This document shows, piece by piece, positions 8,635 through 17,659 of a DNA stretch of 64,000 nt. The stretch's first letter is position 1. Each line of letters starts with the position of its first letter. The DNA lies in contig NZ_CP030048.1 of assembly GCF_015291665.1 (NCBI RefSeq), positions 3,038,001 through 3,102,000 of the forward strand, in the 5' to 3' direction. This DNA is from Bradyrhizobium sp. CCBAU 53338. GTDB lineage: Bacteria > Pseudomonadota > Alphaproteobacteria > Rhizobiales > Xanthobacteraceae. The position numbers and the translations under genes were made by a program. The notes under the pieces were generated by a model. The model saw only the letters and a program-made list of their open reading frames with translations, was not told where the DNA came from and did not search any database.

Positions 8635-9390
8635 ATGCCGAGCTTTCACAACGGCGCCGTTGAAATTGCCTATCTCGACGAAGGCGAGGGCGACCCGATC
8701 ATCCTGGTGCACGGCTTCGCCTCGAGCAAGAACGTGAACTGGGTCTATCCGACCTGGGTCTCGGAGCTGCGCAAGAACGGCCGCCGCGTCATTGCGCTGG
8801 ACAATCGCGGCCATGGCGACAGCGCAAAGCTCTACGAGGCCGCGCAGTACTCGATCCCCACCATGGCCGGCGACGTGCTCGCGCTGATGGACCATCTCGC
8901 CATCCCGCAGGCCGACATCATGGGCTATTCGATGGGCGGGCGGATGGCCGCGTGGCTCGGCCTGAACGAGCCGCAGCGCCTGCGCTCGGCGATCCTCGGC
9001 GGCATCGGCATCGGCGGCCTGATCGAGGGCACCGGGCCCGGCGAGAACGTCGCCGAGGCGCTGGAGGCGCCCTCGCTCGACGACGTCACCGATCCCGTCG
9101 GGCGCACCTTTCGCGCCTTCGCCGATCAGACCCGTTCCGACCGCCGAGCGCTCGCCGCCTGCCTGCGCGGCACGCGCGATCTCATGACCGAGCAGGAAGC
9201 CGCGCGCATCGACGTGCCGGTGCTGATCGCGGTCGGCTCGACCGACGACGTCGCGGGCTCCGCCAGTGCGCTCGGCGCGATCATTCCCGGATCGGAAGTG
9301 CTGGATATTCCAGGCCGCGATCACATGCGCGCGGTCGGCGACAAGGTCTACAAATCGGGCGTGCTCGACTTCCTCTCACGCCGCGGCTGA
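8635..9390 (+). CDS. Alpha/beta hydrolase
   Basis: A soluble hydrolase of 251 residues, close to the size of the small esterase/haloperoxidase-like subfamily. It has the oxyanion-hole motif LVHGF (residues 24-28), the strand DNRGHGDS (56-63), the nucleophile elbow GYSMGG (97-102, Ser99) and a C-terminal GRDHMRAVG segment with the catalytic His. ATG 8635 follows CTGAACTGCTG-like sequence without a strong ribosome binding site. The preceding gene ends 35 bases upstream. Its last 15 bases overlap the convergent membrane-protein gene. The ester or amide substrate is unknown. Confidence 0.85.
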   Translation: MPSFHNGAVEIAYLDEGEGDPIILVHGFASSKNVNWVYPTWVSELRKNGRRVIALDNRGHGDSAKLYEAAQYSIPTMAGDVLALMDHLAIPQADIMGYSMGGRMAAWLGLNEPQRLRSAILGGIGIGGLIEGTGPGENVAEALEAPSLDDVTDPVGRTFRAFADQTRSDRRALAACLRGTRDLMTEQEAARIDVPVLIAVGSTDDVAGSASALGAIIPGSEVLDIPGRDHMRAVGDKVYKSGVLDFLSRRG

Positions 9391-10779
9391 GGTTTCATCC
9401 GCGGGTTCTTCGTCTCCGACCGAGCGAAATAGCGCCATCAGCACCACGAAGGTCGCGACCCACACCATGCGCGCGCCGTAACGGTCGTGCGGCCCGGAGA
9501 TCACGCCGCAGATGAAGGCGTTGCCGAGCAGGGCCAGCGTCACGGTCGCGGCCAGCAGCGTCAGATCGTCGAGCCGGCGATGGGCGAGGGCGTGTCCGAG
9601 CAGCACGAGCAGCCCCAGCATCGAGAGCAGCGCCACCGGCACGTGCAGCCAGTTGACGTAGTCGAAATTGAGTCCCCAATGCTGCTGGCGCGCCGCGCGC
9701 ATCGGCGCAACCTGCGCCGGGATGTAGCGCTCGATGATGCCGTAGGTGTGCGGGATCCAGACGCTGGCGCCTTCGCCGGTCGCCACGTGCAGCAATTGCT
9801 GGCCCATTGCCCGCAGCGCCGCGCCGGCCTGCCAGGCCGGATAGTCGGCGAGCGACCGCTCGACGATGGTGCCCATCTCGTCGTTCAGTCCGTGGAAGCG
9901 GCCGAGCTCGTTGAACACGCTCTTGCCCCAGAGGAATTCGTCGGCGGTCGCGGGCAATTCGTTGCGATAGGGGCAGAGCTTGAAGTTTTCGTGCGGGCAA
10001 TGATCGTTGAGAAAACGCGCGACGATGCCGTCCTGCATCATGCGGCCGAAGGCAACGCCGGTGCCGCCGGGTGTCCAGGCCCATTCGCCCGACAGCGCGT
10101 GGTTGGCCGACACCAGCATCAAGCTGCCGGCGACGATCGTCAGGCTCGCCCGGGTCAATCCGGCAATCGGCAGGCGAGGCCCAAGCAACGGCCGCATCAT
10201 CCAGCCGGCGGCGCAGAGCCCGAACAGCACGCCGAGCGTGGCGCTGTGGGTCGCGGCGGCAAAGGCGGTGAAGACGAACAGCGCGCCCTTCTCGAGCCCG
10301 GAGAGGCGATCGCCACCGACGATCAGCAGGAACAGCGACAGCACCGACAGTCCGGCAAAGATGTCGGTCAGCAGCATGCTGGCGAGCCACGGCAACGCCG
10401 TCGACAGGATCAGCAGCAGGCTGATGGCGACGAAGCGGAATGTCTGCATCATCGAGAGCACGCGCAGCGTCAGCTGCAATAGCCACAGCGTCGCCAGCGA
10501 CTGGACCGCGAGGTTGGTCCAGAAGCCGAAACCTTCGCCATAGTGCAGATAGAGGCCGAACACGGTGGAGCGGCTGGGGACGAGATAGCCTTCGTACCAG
10601 CGCGCCAGATAGCCGCCGGTATCCCATTGCAACAGCGGATAGCCGTTCCAGAACGCGGGCGCGATCATGAGGAGGGGCAGGGTCACCGCCGCCAGCCGCA
10701 GCCAAAAGGTACCCGCGGCGCGCGTGCGCAATTGATCGGTGGTGATGCTCAAAGCTGTTCCCGTCCTCTGCCGGACCAT
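9376..10779 (-). CDS. Polytopic membrane protein, uncharacterised, about 467 aa
   Basis: Many hydrophobic helices (roughly 9-11) run from LAAVTLPLLMIAPAFW near the N-terminus to the C-terminal VWVATFVVLMALF. A large extracytoplasmic loop between about residues 240 and 370 contains several Cys residues (DHCPHENFKLCPY). The arrangement recalls membrane glycosyltransferase-like or polymer-modifying proteins, but I see no diagnostic motif. ATG 10779 is chosen; upstream in-frame TTG 10812 and GTG 10809 are alternatives and none has a strong ribosome binding site. It is convergent with the hydrolase gene, overlapping it by 15 bases. Confidence 0.65.
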   Translation of the reverse strand: MVRQRTGTALSITTDQLRTRAAGTFWLRLAAVTLPLLMIAPAFWNGYPLLQWDTGGYLARWYEGYLVPSRSTVFGLYLHYGEGFGFWTNLAVQSLATLWLLQLTLRVLSMMQTFRFVAISLLLILSTALPWLASMLLTDIFAGLSVLSLFLLIVGGDRLSGLEKGALFVFTAFAAATHSATLGVLFGLCAAGWMMRPLLGPRLPIAGLTRASLTIVAGSLMLVSANHALSGEWAWTPGGTGVAFGRMMQDGIVARFLNDHCPHENFKLCPYRNELPATADEFLWGKSVFNELGRFHGLNDEMGTIVERSLADYPAWQAGAALRAMGQQLLHVATGEGASVWIPHTYGIIERYIPAQVAPMRAARQQHWGLNFDYVNWLHVPVALLSMLGLLVLLGHALAHRRLDDLTLLAATVTLALLGNAFICGVISGPHDRYGARMVWVATFVVLMALFRSVGDEEPADETSAAA

Positions 10780-11029
10780 GCCCGCAATACTGGTCGGGGC
10801 GAAATTCACCAATAGTTTGACGGAGGCCGGCTTGAATTTGGCGGGACTCTGACCATTTCAAGCCGACCTTGCCGCCTGGGGACGCCGGAAGAACCCGTTG
10901 TGTTTCAACGCGTTGGCATGCTTTCGCGGAGCAAGGCGCTGTTCACTCTCAGGCAAGCCCGTCAGGACTTTGTCGTCTACACTGTGCTATAGAACCAACA
11001 AAACCAGCCCATTCGAAAGAGCAGATTCC

Positions 11030-11854
11030 ATGGCAGTGCATCAGGTCAATCCGGGAGGAAAGCTCGCAACGCTCGATCCGATCTGGGACCGGATCCGCGG
11101 CGAAGCCGAGGACATCGTCCACCGCGAGCCCGAGCTTGCGACCTTCATCTATTCGACGGTGCTGCATCACAGCCGCCTCGAGGATTCGGTGATCCACCGC
11201 GTCGCCGACCGGCTCGATCATTCTGCGCTCTCGGGCGACCTGGTGCGCCAGACCTATGACGAAGCGCTGCGCGACGATCCTGATTTGGGCAATGCCTTCC
11301 GCGCCGATCTCGTCGCCGTCTACGACCGCGATCCCGCGACCTCGCGCTTCATCGATCCCTTGCTCTACTTCAAGGGCTTTCATGCGATCCAGACCCATCG
11401 CCTCGCGCACTGGCTCTATCTGAAGGGCCGCAAGGACTTTGCATATTACCTGCAGAGCCGCGCCTCAGCGGTATTCCAGACCGACATCAATCCCGCCGCG
11501 CGCATCGGCCGCGGCATCTTCCTCGACCATGCCACCGGCTTCGTCTGCGGCGAGACCGCCGTCATCGAGGACGACGTCTCGATCCTGCACGGCGTCACGC
11601 TCGGCGGCACCGGCAAGGAGAACGAAGATCGTCATCCCAAAATCCGCCACGGCGTGCTGATCGGTGCCGGTGCGAAGATCCTCGGCAACATCGAGATCGG
11701 CCATTGCGCGCGCATCGCGGCCGGCTCGGTCGTGGTCAAGCCCGTGCCGCACAACGTCACGGTCGCCGGCGTGCCGGCGAAGATCGTCGGCGAGGCCGGT
11801 TGCGCCGAGCCGTCGCGCACCATGGACCAGATGATAAACGCGATGGGTCTTTGA
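11030..11854 (+). CDS. cysE: Serine O-acetyltransferase
   Basis: Converts L-serine and acetyl-CoA to O-acetylserine, the entry step of cysteine synthesis. The 274-residue protein has the CysE helical N-terminal domain (DPIWDRIRGEAEDIVHREPE) and then a left-handed hexapeptide-repeat domain containing the family block DHATGFVCGETA, with the catalytic His near residue 167, and HGVTLGGTGK. The C-terminal tail ends in the MINAMGL-type sequence that in other CysE proteins binds cysteine synthase. ATG 11030 has a GAAAGAG ribosome binding site. It is monocistronic, with an intrinsic terminator 10 bases after the stop. Confidence 0.94.
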   Translation: MAVHQVNPGGKLATLDPIWDRIRGEAEDIVHREPELATFIYSTVLHHSRLEDSVIHRVADRLDHSALSGDLVRQTYDEALRDDPDLGNAFRADLVAVYDRDPATSRFIDPLLYFKGFHAIQTHRLAHWLYLKGRKDFAYYLQSRASAVFQTDINPAARIGRGIFLDHATGFVCGETAVIEDDVSILHGVTLGGTGKENEDRHPKIRHGVLIGAGAKILGNIEIGHCARIAAGSVVVKPVPHNVTVAGVPAKIVGEAGCAEPSRTMDQMINAMGL

Positions 11855-11864
11855 GCGTGTGAGT

Positions 11865-11890
11865 AAGGGCCGGATTCTCCGGCCCTTTTC
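11865..11890 (+). terminator. Intrinsic terminator of cysE
   Basis: A 9-base perfect stem, AAGGGCCGG (11865-11873) with CCGGCCCTT (11879-11887), around the loop ATTCT and followed by TTC. It lies directly downstream of the cysE stop. Confidence 0.8.
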
Positions 11891-11977
11891 GTCCCCAAAT
11901 TCTTTGGCAATTCATGCTGGCGGTTCGCCGCATCTCGTCCTAAAACGCGGCCAGCCAATTTCGATCGGAGACTTGCC

Positions 11978-12196
11978 GTGGACGTCAAAGAAGTCAGAAA
12001 GCTAGATGCGTATCTGAAGCGCGTGTTCGGCAATCCCAAGATCCGCGTCGTGCCGCGGCCGAAGAAGGACGATTCCGCCGAGGTCTATATCGGCGAGGAA
12101 TTCATCGGCGTGTTGTTCGTCGACGACGAGGACGATGATCGCTCGTTCCAGTTCCAGATGGCGATCCTCGAGGACGATCTGGTCGATCAGGAATAA
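11978..12196 (+). CDS. DUF3126 family protein
   Basis: A 72-residue acidic cytoplasmic protein starting at GTG 11978 with a GGAG box about 7 bases upstream. The sequence from DVKEVRKLDAYLKRVFGNP through EVYIGEEFIGVLFVDDEDDD matches my memory of DUF3126, a family nearly restricted to alphaproteobacteria that often sits near cysE, as here. No catalytic motif is visible. Function unknown. Confidence 0.8.
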   Translation: MDVKEVRKLDAYLKRVFGNPKIRVVPRPKKDDSAEVYIGEEFIGVLFVDDEDDDRSFQFQMAILEDDLVDQE

Positions 12197-12205
12197 TTTT
12201 CGAAC

Positions 12206-12292
12206 GCCATCGTCGCGAGCGGAGCGGAGTCTTCGCCGTGCGCGGCGTCCTCTCGAGTCCCGGACGCACTGCGTTGCGCTCGCAATGATAGC
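12206..12292. repeat. Dispersed imperfect palindrome between convergent genes
   Basis: The left arm (GCCATCGTCGCGAGCGGAGC) and right arm (GCGTTGCGCTCGCAATGATAGC, read in two halves) form an imperfect inverted repeat. It resembles the CGTCATTGCGAGC...-type intergenic palindromes I recall as very common in Bradyrhizobium. It sits between the DUF3126 gene and the LysR gene and could act as a bidirectional transcript end. Copy number cannot be judged from this window. Confidence 0.5.
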
Positions 12293-12299
12293 CAGCACG

Positions 12300-13208
12300 T
12301 CATCGCCGCGCCGTCATCGATGTCGCCAACGTTTGAAGCTCTCCTACGAAGGCGGCGATCGCCGGATTGCGCCTCTCGCCGGTGCGAAACGCGGCGAAGA
12401 TCCGCCGTGTGATGATCGGCTTGATCTCCTTGAGGCGCAGGTTGCCGATATGATCGCGCCCGCGCAGCCCCGGATTGATCGAGACCGAGCAGCCGGCCTC
12501 GACCATGGCCCGGACCACCTCGAAACTGTGGCAGCGGGCATTGACGATGGGATCGAAGCCGGCATTGCGGCAGGCGCCGACGATCACGTCCGCGTAGGTG
12601 GCTGACGTCGTGTCGAGAACCCATCGCTCTGTCGCGAGCTCGGGCAGGGTGAGGTGAGGCCGCTCGGCCAGGGGATGGTCGTGCGGCAGCAGGACATGAA
12701 GGTGGTCGTCCAGAAGATGCAGCATCTCGACCTGCGTCTCCGACAGGCTCGCCGACGTGGTGAGGTCGTCGACGACAGCGACATCCGTCTGCCAGGCGCG
12801 CAGGGCAGCGAGGCTGTCGTCGGGCTCCAGCTCCTCGAAGATCGTCGCGAGATCGGGGAAGCGCGCCGACATCGCGCGGATCGTCGGCGGAATCAGAGAT
12901 GCCGCGACCGAGGGAAATGCCGAGACGCGCAGCTCGCCGGCGATCGTCTTCTTCAGCTCCGCAAGGTCGGTCTTCGCTTCCGCCAGGACGCCGATGACGC
13001 GTCCGGCATGATCAGCCAGTCGCTGTCCAGCCGGCGTCAGCCGGACGCCGCGGCCCCTGCGTTCGACCAGTTCGACGCCGGTCTCGTCCTCGAGCTGCGC
13101 GATTTGCTGCGAAACGGCCGACGGAGAGATCAGCAAGGCCTCCGCCACCGCTGCCATTGTTTTTCGCAGCGAAAGCTCACGAAGCGTGCGGAGTCGGGCG
13201 AAATCCAT
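12300..13208 (-). CDS. LysR-family transcriptional regulator of the adjacent amino-acid locus
   Basis: A 302-residue DNA-binding regulator. The N-terminal helix-turn-helix is clear (LRELSLRKTMAAVAEALLIS, then SPSAVSQQIAQLEDETGVEL), followed by the linker and a periplasmic-binding-like effector domain. ATG 13208 has no competing start. It is transcribed divergently from the importer/PLP operon beginning at 13399, the classical LysR arrangement. It therefore probably senses the imported amino acid or a product of the two PLP enzymes and controls the operon through sites in 13209-13398. Confidence 0.9.
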   Translation of the reverse strand: MDFARLRTLRELSLRKTMAAVAEALLISPSAVSQQIAQLEDETGVELVERRGRGVRLTPAGQRLADHAGRVIGVLAEAKTDLAELKKTIAGELRVSAFPSVAASLIPPTIRAMSARFPDLATIFEELEPDDSLAALRAWQTDVAVVDDLTTSASLSETQVEMLHLLDDHLHVLLPHDHPLAERPHLTLPELATERWVLDTTSATYADVIVGACRNAGFDPIVNARCHSFEVVRAMVEAGCSVSINPGLRGRDHIGNLRLKEIKPIITRRIFAAFRTGERRNPAIAAFVGELQTLATSMTARR

Positions 13209-13263
13209 TCGTCAGCTCCCATAAGTGCTCAGAACTCAATCATGCATTTCTTTTAATGTATAT

Positions 13264-13299
13264 CGCAAAATTAATTAAGTAGACCAGAATTGTTTTGCG
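13264..13299. promoter_or_regulatory. Candidate LysR operator in the divergent promoter
   Basis: An inverted repeat CGCAAAA (13264-13270) and TTTTGCG (13293-13299) separated by 22 AT-rich bases that include a TTAATTAA palindrome. It lies between the LysR start and the importer operon. LysR proteins commonly bind extended dyads of this kind, but the spacer is long and the assignment is inference. Confidence 0.4.
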
Positions 13300-13398
13300 G
13301 CAGTAGCCTCACCCCAGAGCAGTTCGGGTCCTCACAAGAGGAGCAAATCCCAGGCCCGACTGAGATGCGTTGGACGACAACAGGAGAGGGGTTCTCGG

Positions 13399-14427
13399 AT
13401 GGCTCATTCAAAATTTCTGGTCGCTGCGCTTGCCGCAGCATCGCTGTGGGCGAGCGGTGCATCCGCCTCCGTCCTCGACAACGTCAAGCAGCGCGGCACG
13501 CTGAACTGCGGCACCGACAACACGGCGCCGGGCTTCGGCTACCTCAACACCAAGACCGGCAAGATCGAAGGCCTGGATGCCGATTTCTGCCGCGCCATGG
13601 CCGCGGCCGTTCTCGGCGATGCCAGCAAGGTCAACTTCGTCATCGTCACCGACAAGAGCCGCTTCAACGCCCTGCAGACCGGGCAGGCCGACGTCGTCTT
13701 TGCCCACACGACCATCAAGCCGGTTCGCGAATCCGCGATCGGCGTCGATTTCCTGCCGATCAATTTCTACGACGGCACCGGCATGATGGTGAAGTCGGCG
13801 TCCGGTGTGAAATCCGTCGCGGAGCTCGACGGGGCGACGATCTGCACGACGCAGGGCTCCGGCACCGAAGCCACGCTCGCCGCCTTCGTTCGCCAGCGCG
13901 GCTTCAAGACCACCAAGGTGCTCACCTTCGAGAACCTCGAGAAGCTGTTTGGTGCGCTCCAGAGCGATCGCTGCAACGCGATGTCGACTGACAAATCCGC
14001 GCTCGCGGCCTGGCGCGGCAACTCGGGCAAGCCGGACGATTACACGATCCTGCCGGAGACCCTGAACAAATCGCCGTTCGCAGGCTTCGTGATCGCCAAC
14101 GATTCCAAATGGCGCAATGCCCTGCGATGGGCGACCTTCGCGCTGTTCCAGGCGGAAGAGTGGGGCATCACGACAGCCAATCTGTCCGACAGGATGAAGG
14201 ACGAGAGCGCCTTCGTGCAGAAATTCCTTGGCGTGAAGGACGGCTTCGGCAAGGATTTCGGCGTCGCCGACGATTTCGTCGCCAGCATGATCAAGTCAGT
14301 CGGCAATTACGGCGAGATCTACGATCGCAATCTCGGACCCAAGACGCCGTATTTCATCGATCGTGCCGGCACGCCCAACGCGATGTGGACCAAGGGTGGT
14401 GCCGAATATTCGCCTCCGTGGAACTGA
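13399..14427 (+). CDS. Amino-acid ABC transporter substrate-binding protein, AapJ/BztA-like
   Basis: Periplasmic solute-binding protein (SBP_bac_3), 342 residues, with a Sec signal peptide ending near GASAS. Sequence blocks match the general L-amino acid binding protein AapJ: VLDNVKQRGTLNCGTDN, EGLDADFCRAMAAAVLGDA, the DYTILPE...SPFAG region, and the C-terminal AMWTKGGAEYSPPWN. ATG 13399 follows a GGAGAGG box. It is the first gene of a six-gene operon (importer plus two PLP enzymes) divergent from a LysR gene. AapJ-type systems usually transport several polar amino acids; this paralogue may be narrower, given its dedicated enzymes. Confidence 0.92.
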   Translation: MAHSKFLVAALAAASLWASGASASVLDNVKQRGTLNCGTDNTAPGFGYLNTKTGKIEGLDADFCRAMAAAVLGDASKVNFVIVTDKSRFNALQTGQADVVFAHTTIKPVRESAIGVDFLPINFYDGTGMMVKSASGVKSVAELDGATICTTQGSGTEATLAAFVRQRGFKTTKVLTFENLEKLFGALQSDRCNAMSTDKSALAAWRGNSGKPDDYTILPETLNKSPFAGFVIANDSKWRNALRWATFALFQAEEWGITTANLSDRMKDESAFVQKFLGVKDGFGKDFGVADDFVASMIKSVGNYGEIYDRNLGPKTPYFIDRAGTPNAMWTKGGAEYSPPWN

Positions 14428-14480
14428 GCCACATGATCATCGGCGAGCCGGCAGGCTCGCCTCGATCTCGGGAGGGCAGC

Positions 14481-15674
14481 GTGAGCACAGAGATCGCCGA
14501 ATATCACAGCATCCCGCCGGCGCGTCGTGGCCTGCTGATTGCGTCCAAATGGCTGGTGCAGGCGGCGATCGTCATCGTGGTGGCGGGGCTGGTCATCTGG
14601 CTCGGTCTCGCCGTTCGCGAGGCGCTCGCTCGCAAGGGCATCCAGTTCTCGTTCGGCTATCTCGGCCATGGCGCGAACTTCTCGCTCAGCGAAGGCGTCG
14701 TCCCGTCGTTCGTGGGCGGCTGGCCGGTGCTGGAGTCCTTCTCGCCATCGCATAGCAATCTGCAAGCGCTGTTTGCCGGTCTTTGGAATTCGCTCAAGGT
14801 CGCACTCTCGGCGATCGTCCTCTGCACGATGTTCGGCACGCTGGTCGGCATCGGCCGCCTGTCGACGAACTGGCTGGTGCGCAATCTCTGCTTTGGGCTG
14901 GTCGAAGCCGTCCGCAACACGCCGTTGCTGATTCAGATCGTGTTCTGGTACTTCGCGGTGGTCCTGAGGTTTCCCCCCGCGAATGCCGCCTCGAACTGGT
15001 TCGGCGGCCTGCTGGCCAGTCGGTCGGGCGTGTTCCTTCCCGGCCTTGCGATCTCCGAGCGCGCCGGCGCTGCGTCCTGGGGATTGCTCGCGGCCGCCTT
15101 CGCCCTGCTTGTCGCCTGCGTCGTTCTGGGCGGATCGCGTCCGCGGTTGATCCTGCTGGCGGCAGCGATCTCGGCCCTGATTGCAGCCGCCTTGGTCGGC
15201 TTTCCCCTCGGCCTCGACCTTCCGGTCGCGACGCGCTTTGGCGCGCGCGGAGGCTTCTCCATTTCGCCCGAGATGACGGCGCTCCTCGTTGCGATCGTCG
15301 TCAACAGTTCGGCCTATGTCGCCGAGATCGTCCGTGGTGCGATCGAGGCGCTGCCGAAGGGGCAGTGGGAAGCCTCTGCCTCGCTCGGCCTGTCGCGTTC
15401 CCACACGCTGCGCGACATCATCCTTCCGCAGGTGTTTCGCATCGTGCTCCCGTCGCTCGCCAACCGCTACATCAGCCTGACCAAGGACACCTCGCTCGGG
15501 ATCGCAATCGGCTTCCCTGACCTGTTCAACGTCTACGGCACCGTCTCGAACCAGACCGGGCGAAACCTCGAAGGCGTCGTGATCGTGATGCTGACATATC
15601 TCGCGCTGAGCTGGATCATCAGCGCCTGTGTCAACGGCATCAACGCGCGCGTCAACGGACGGAGGGCGCGATGA
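14481..15674 (+). CDS. Amino-acid ABC transporter permease, AapQ-like
   Basis: Inner-membrane permease of 397 residues. GTG 14481 is preferred because a GGAGGG box lies 5-6 bases upstream; ATG 14433 would add 16 residues. Layout follows AapQ: an N-terminal helix (WLVQAAIVIVVAGLVIWLGL), then the GFGYL-like segment (QFSFGYLGHGANF), a long internal insertion of hydrophobic segments, and the C-terminal EAA loop (ALPKGQWEASASLGLSRS) that contacts the ATPase. It overlaps the next permease by 4 bases, so translation is probably coupled. Confidence 0.92.
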   Translation: MSTEIAEYHSIPPARRGLLIASKWLVQAAIVIVVAGLVIWLGLAVREALARKGIQFSFGYLGHGANFSLSEGVVPSFVGGWPVLESFSPSHSNLQALFAGLWNSLKVALSAIVLCTMFGTLVGIGRLSTNWLVRNLCFGLVEAVRNTPLLIQIVFWYFAVVLRFPPANAASNWFGGLLASRSGVFLPGLAISERAGAASWGLLAAAFALLVACVVLGGSRPRLILLAAAISALIAAALVGFPLGLDLPVATRFGARGGFSISPEMTALLVAIVVNSSAYVAEIVRGAIEALPKGQWEASASLGLSRSHTLRDIILPQVFRIVLPSLANRYISLTKDTSLGIAIGFPDLFNVYGTVSNQTGRNLEGVVIVMLTYLALSWIISACVNGINARVNGRRAR

Positions 15675-16804
15675 GCACGCTGGCGCTGCGGTGGGTCCAC
15701 CGCAATCTCTTCGCAAAACCGTTCGATGCCGCGCTGTCGCTGGTCATCATCCCGCTGCTGGCCTGGGCGGCCTATGCCTTCGCTCATTGGGCACTGATCG
15801 ACGCGCATTGGCAGGTCGTCGGCGGCAGCTTCAAGGTGCTGATGACCGGCATCTATCCCGCTGATCAGCTGTGGCGGGCATGGGTCTCGGTCGCGATCCT
15901 CTGCGCGATGTTCGGCGCTGGCCTCGGCCTTTCACTCCGCCCGGGGCGCACTGCGCTCGCATCGGTTGGCTTGGTCGGGATCCTGATCGCGGCGGCGGTG
16001 GCAGCCGCAATCGACCTGCATTCCGGCATGCTGACGGCCGCCAGCGCTGTGATCGGTATCGCGGCATGGATCGGCGCCTATCGTCCGGCTGCGAACCAGC
16101 GCATCGTGATGTCGGGGCTTCTCGCCGGCGTCGTCGCGATCTTCGTCGTGCTCTCGCCGCCGGGCTTCGAGGTCTGGGGTGGCCTGCTGCTCAGCGTCGT
16201 CCTGACGATCGCGGTCTCGATCCTGACCTTGCCGTTCGGAATCCTGCTCGCGCTCGGCCGGCAAAGCCGCATCGCGAGCCTGCGCGTGATCTCGACCGCC
16301 TATATCGAGACGATGCGCTCGGTGCCGCTGATCCTCGTGGTTTACTGGATCTGGATCATCGTGCCGCTGCTGGCACCGGATACCTCCGTTCCGGGGCTGC
16401 TGCGCGGCATGGCCGGTTTCGCGCTCTTCTTCGCGGCCTATGTCGCCGAATACGTTCGCAGCGGACTTCAGGCCGTTCCCAGGGGGCAGATCGAGGCGGC
16501 GCGCTCGCTCGCCATGAGCAGCTGGACGCTCAACGTCGACATCGTCCTGCCGCAGGCGCTGCGCGTCGTCGTTCCTTCGCTAGTCGGACAGATCCTCGAC
16601 ATCTTCAACGGCGCGACGCTGGTCTTCATCATCGGCCTGACCGACTTCCTGCGCGCCGGCCAGATGATCCTCGCCGATCCGCAGAACAGCAGCCGGACCT
16701 ACGAGATCTACGTCTTCCTGTTCGCCGTCTATCTCGCCATCGGCGGGGCGATCACCTACGCCTCGCGCCGCTTAGAGGCCCATCTCGCAAGGGGATCACG
16801 ATGA
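15671..16804 (+). CDS. Amino-acid ABC transporter permease, AapM-like
   Basis: Second permease of the importer, 377 residues. Its ATG overlaps the previous stop (ATGA). Several N-terminal helices precede the transport domain ([20 protein letters not shown]), and the EAA loop is [20 protein letters not shown]. The closing segment ending LARGSR is basic. AapM-type proteins pair with AapQ to form the heterodimeric channel. The ATPase gene again overlaps by 4 bases. Confidence 0.92.
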   Translation: MSTLALRWVHRNLFAKPFDAALSLVIIPLLAWAAYAFAHWALIDAHWQVVGGSFKVLMTGIYPADQLWRAWVSVAILCAMFGAGLGLSLRPGRTALASVGLVGILIAAAVAAAIDLHSGMLTAASAVIGIAAWIGAYRPAANQRIVMSGLLAGVVAIFVVLSPPGFEVWGGLLLSVVLTIAVSILTLPFGILLALGRQSRIASLRVISTAYIETMRSVPLILVVYWIWIIVPLLAPDTSVPGLLRGMAGFALFFAAYVAEYVRSGLQAVPRGQIEAARSLAMSSWTLNVDIVLPQALRVVVPSLVGQILDIFNGATLVFIIGLTDFLRAGQMILADPQNSSRTYEIYVFLFAVYLAIGGAITYASRRLEAHLARGSR

Positions 16805-17595
16805 ACGCCATCCAGATTCCGGAAACCGCCGCGTCGCGCGAAGTCATCGTGAGCATCGGCCGGCTCAACAAATCGTTCGGCGCGTTCCATGTCCTGAAGG
16901 ATGTCGATCTCGACGTCGGGCGCGGCGAAGTCGTGGTCATCATCGGTGCCAGCGGCTCCGGCAAGTCGACATTGATCCGCTGCGTCAACGGTCTGGAGAT
17001 GTACCAGAGCGGTCGGCTGACGGTCGACGGTTTCAGCATGCCGACGGAAGCCGATCGCGCGATCGGCGGCGAGAAGGAGCTGGCGAGAATCCGCAAGGGC
17101 GTCGGCATGGTGTTCCAGCAATTCAATCTGTTCCCGCATATGAGCGCGCTGGACAACGTCGCGATAGCGCCGATCCGCGTGCGCGGCCGCAAGCCTGACG
17201 AGGCGAGGACGCACGCGTTGCGTCTGCTCGAGCGGGTCGGCTTGCGCGACCACGCCCACAAGCTTCCGGCCCAGCTCTCCGGCGGCCAGCAGCAGCGGGT
17301 CGCAATTGCGCGGTCGCTGGCGATGGAGCCGCATATCATGCTGTTCGACGAGCCGACTTCGGCGCTCGACCCCGAGATGGTCGGCGAGGTGCTCGACGTC
17401 ATGCGCGAGCTCGCACGCGAGGGCATGACCATGATGATCGTGACCCACGAGATGGGTTTCGCGCGCGAGGTCGCCGACCGCGTCGTCTACATCGATCACG
17501 GCCGCATCCTGGAGATCGGCACGCCGGTCGAGATCTTCGACCGACCGACGCATGAACGAACCAAAACCTTTCTGTCGCGCGTGCTGCGTCACTGA
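16801..17595 (+). CDS. Amino-acid ABC transporter ATP-binding protein, AapP-like
   Basis: Cytoplasmic ATPase of 264 residues that powers the AapQM-like channel. It has Walker [10 protein letters not shown] (49-57), the Q-loop [15 protein letters not shown], the signature [10 protein letters not shown], Walker B IMLFDEP with the D-loop SALDPEM, and the switch His in VTHEMGFA. These blocks are diagnostic for the polar amino-acid (GlnQ/AapP) subfamily. ATG 16801 overlaps the permease stop. The SHMT-like gene begins 64 bases downstream with its own ribosome binding site. Confidence 0.95.
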   Translation: MNAIQIPETAASREVIVSIGRLNKSFGAFHVLKDVDLDVGRGEVVVIIGASGSGKSTLIRCVNGLEMYQSGRLTVDGFSMPTEADRAIGGEKELARIRKGVGMVFQQFNLFPHMSALDNVAIAPIRVRGRKPDEARTHALRLLERVGLRDHAHKLPAQLSGGQQQRVAIARSLAMEPHIMLFDEPTSALDPEMVGEVLDVMRELAREGMTMMIVTHEMGFAREVADRVVYIDHGRILEIGTPVEIFDRPTHERTKTFLSRVLRH

Positions 17596-17659
17596 CGTAG
17601 CGCCGCCCCGAGCACGCGCGGACCACGCGCATTCCGATCACCTGGAAAGAGGATCACCC

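Noticed and set aside
14319..15716. A long minus-strand frame opposite the AapQ-like permease
   Set aside because: The plus strand has a full permease with an EAA loop and a good start. The minus frame has no motif.
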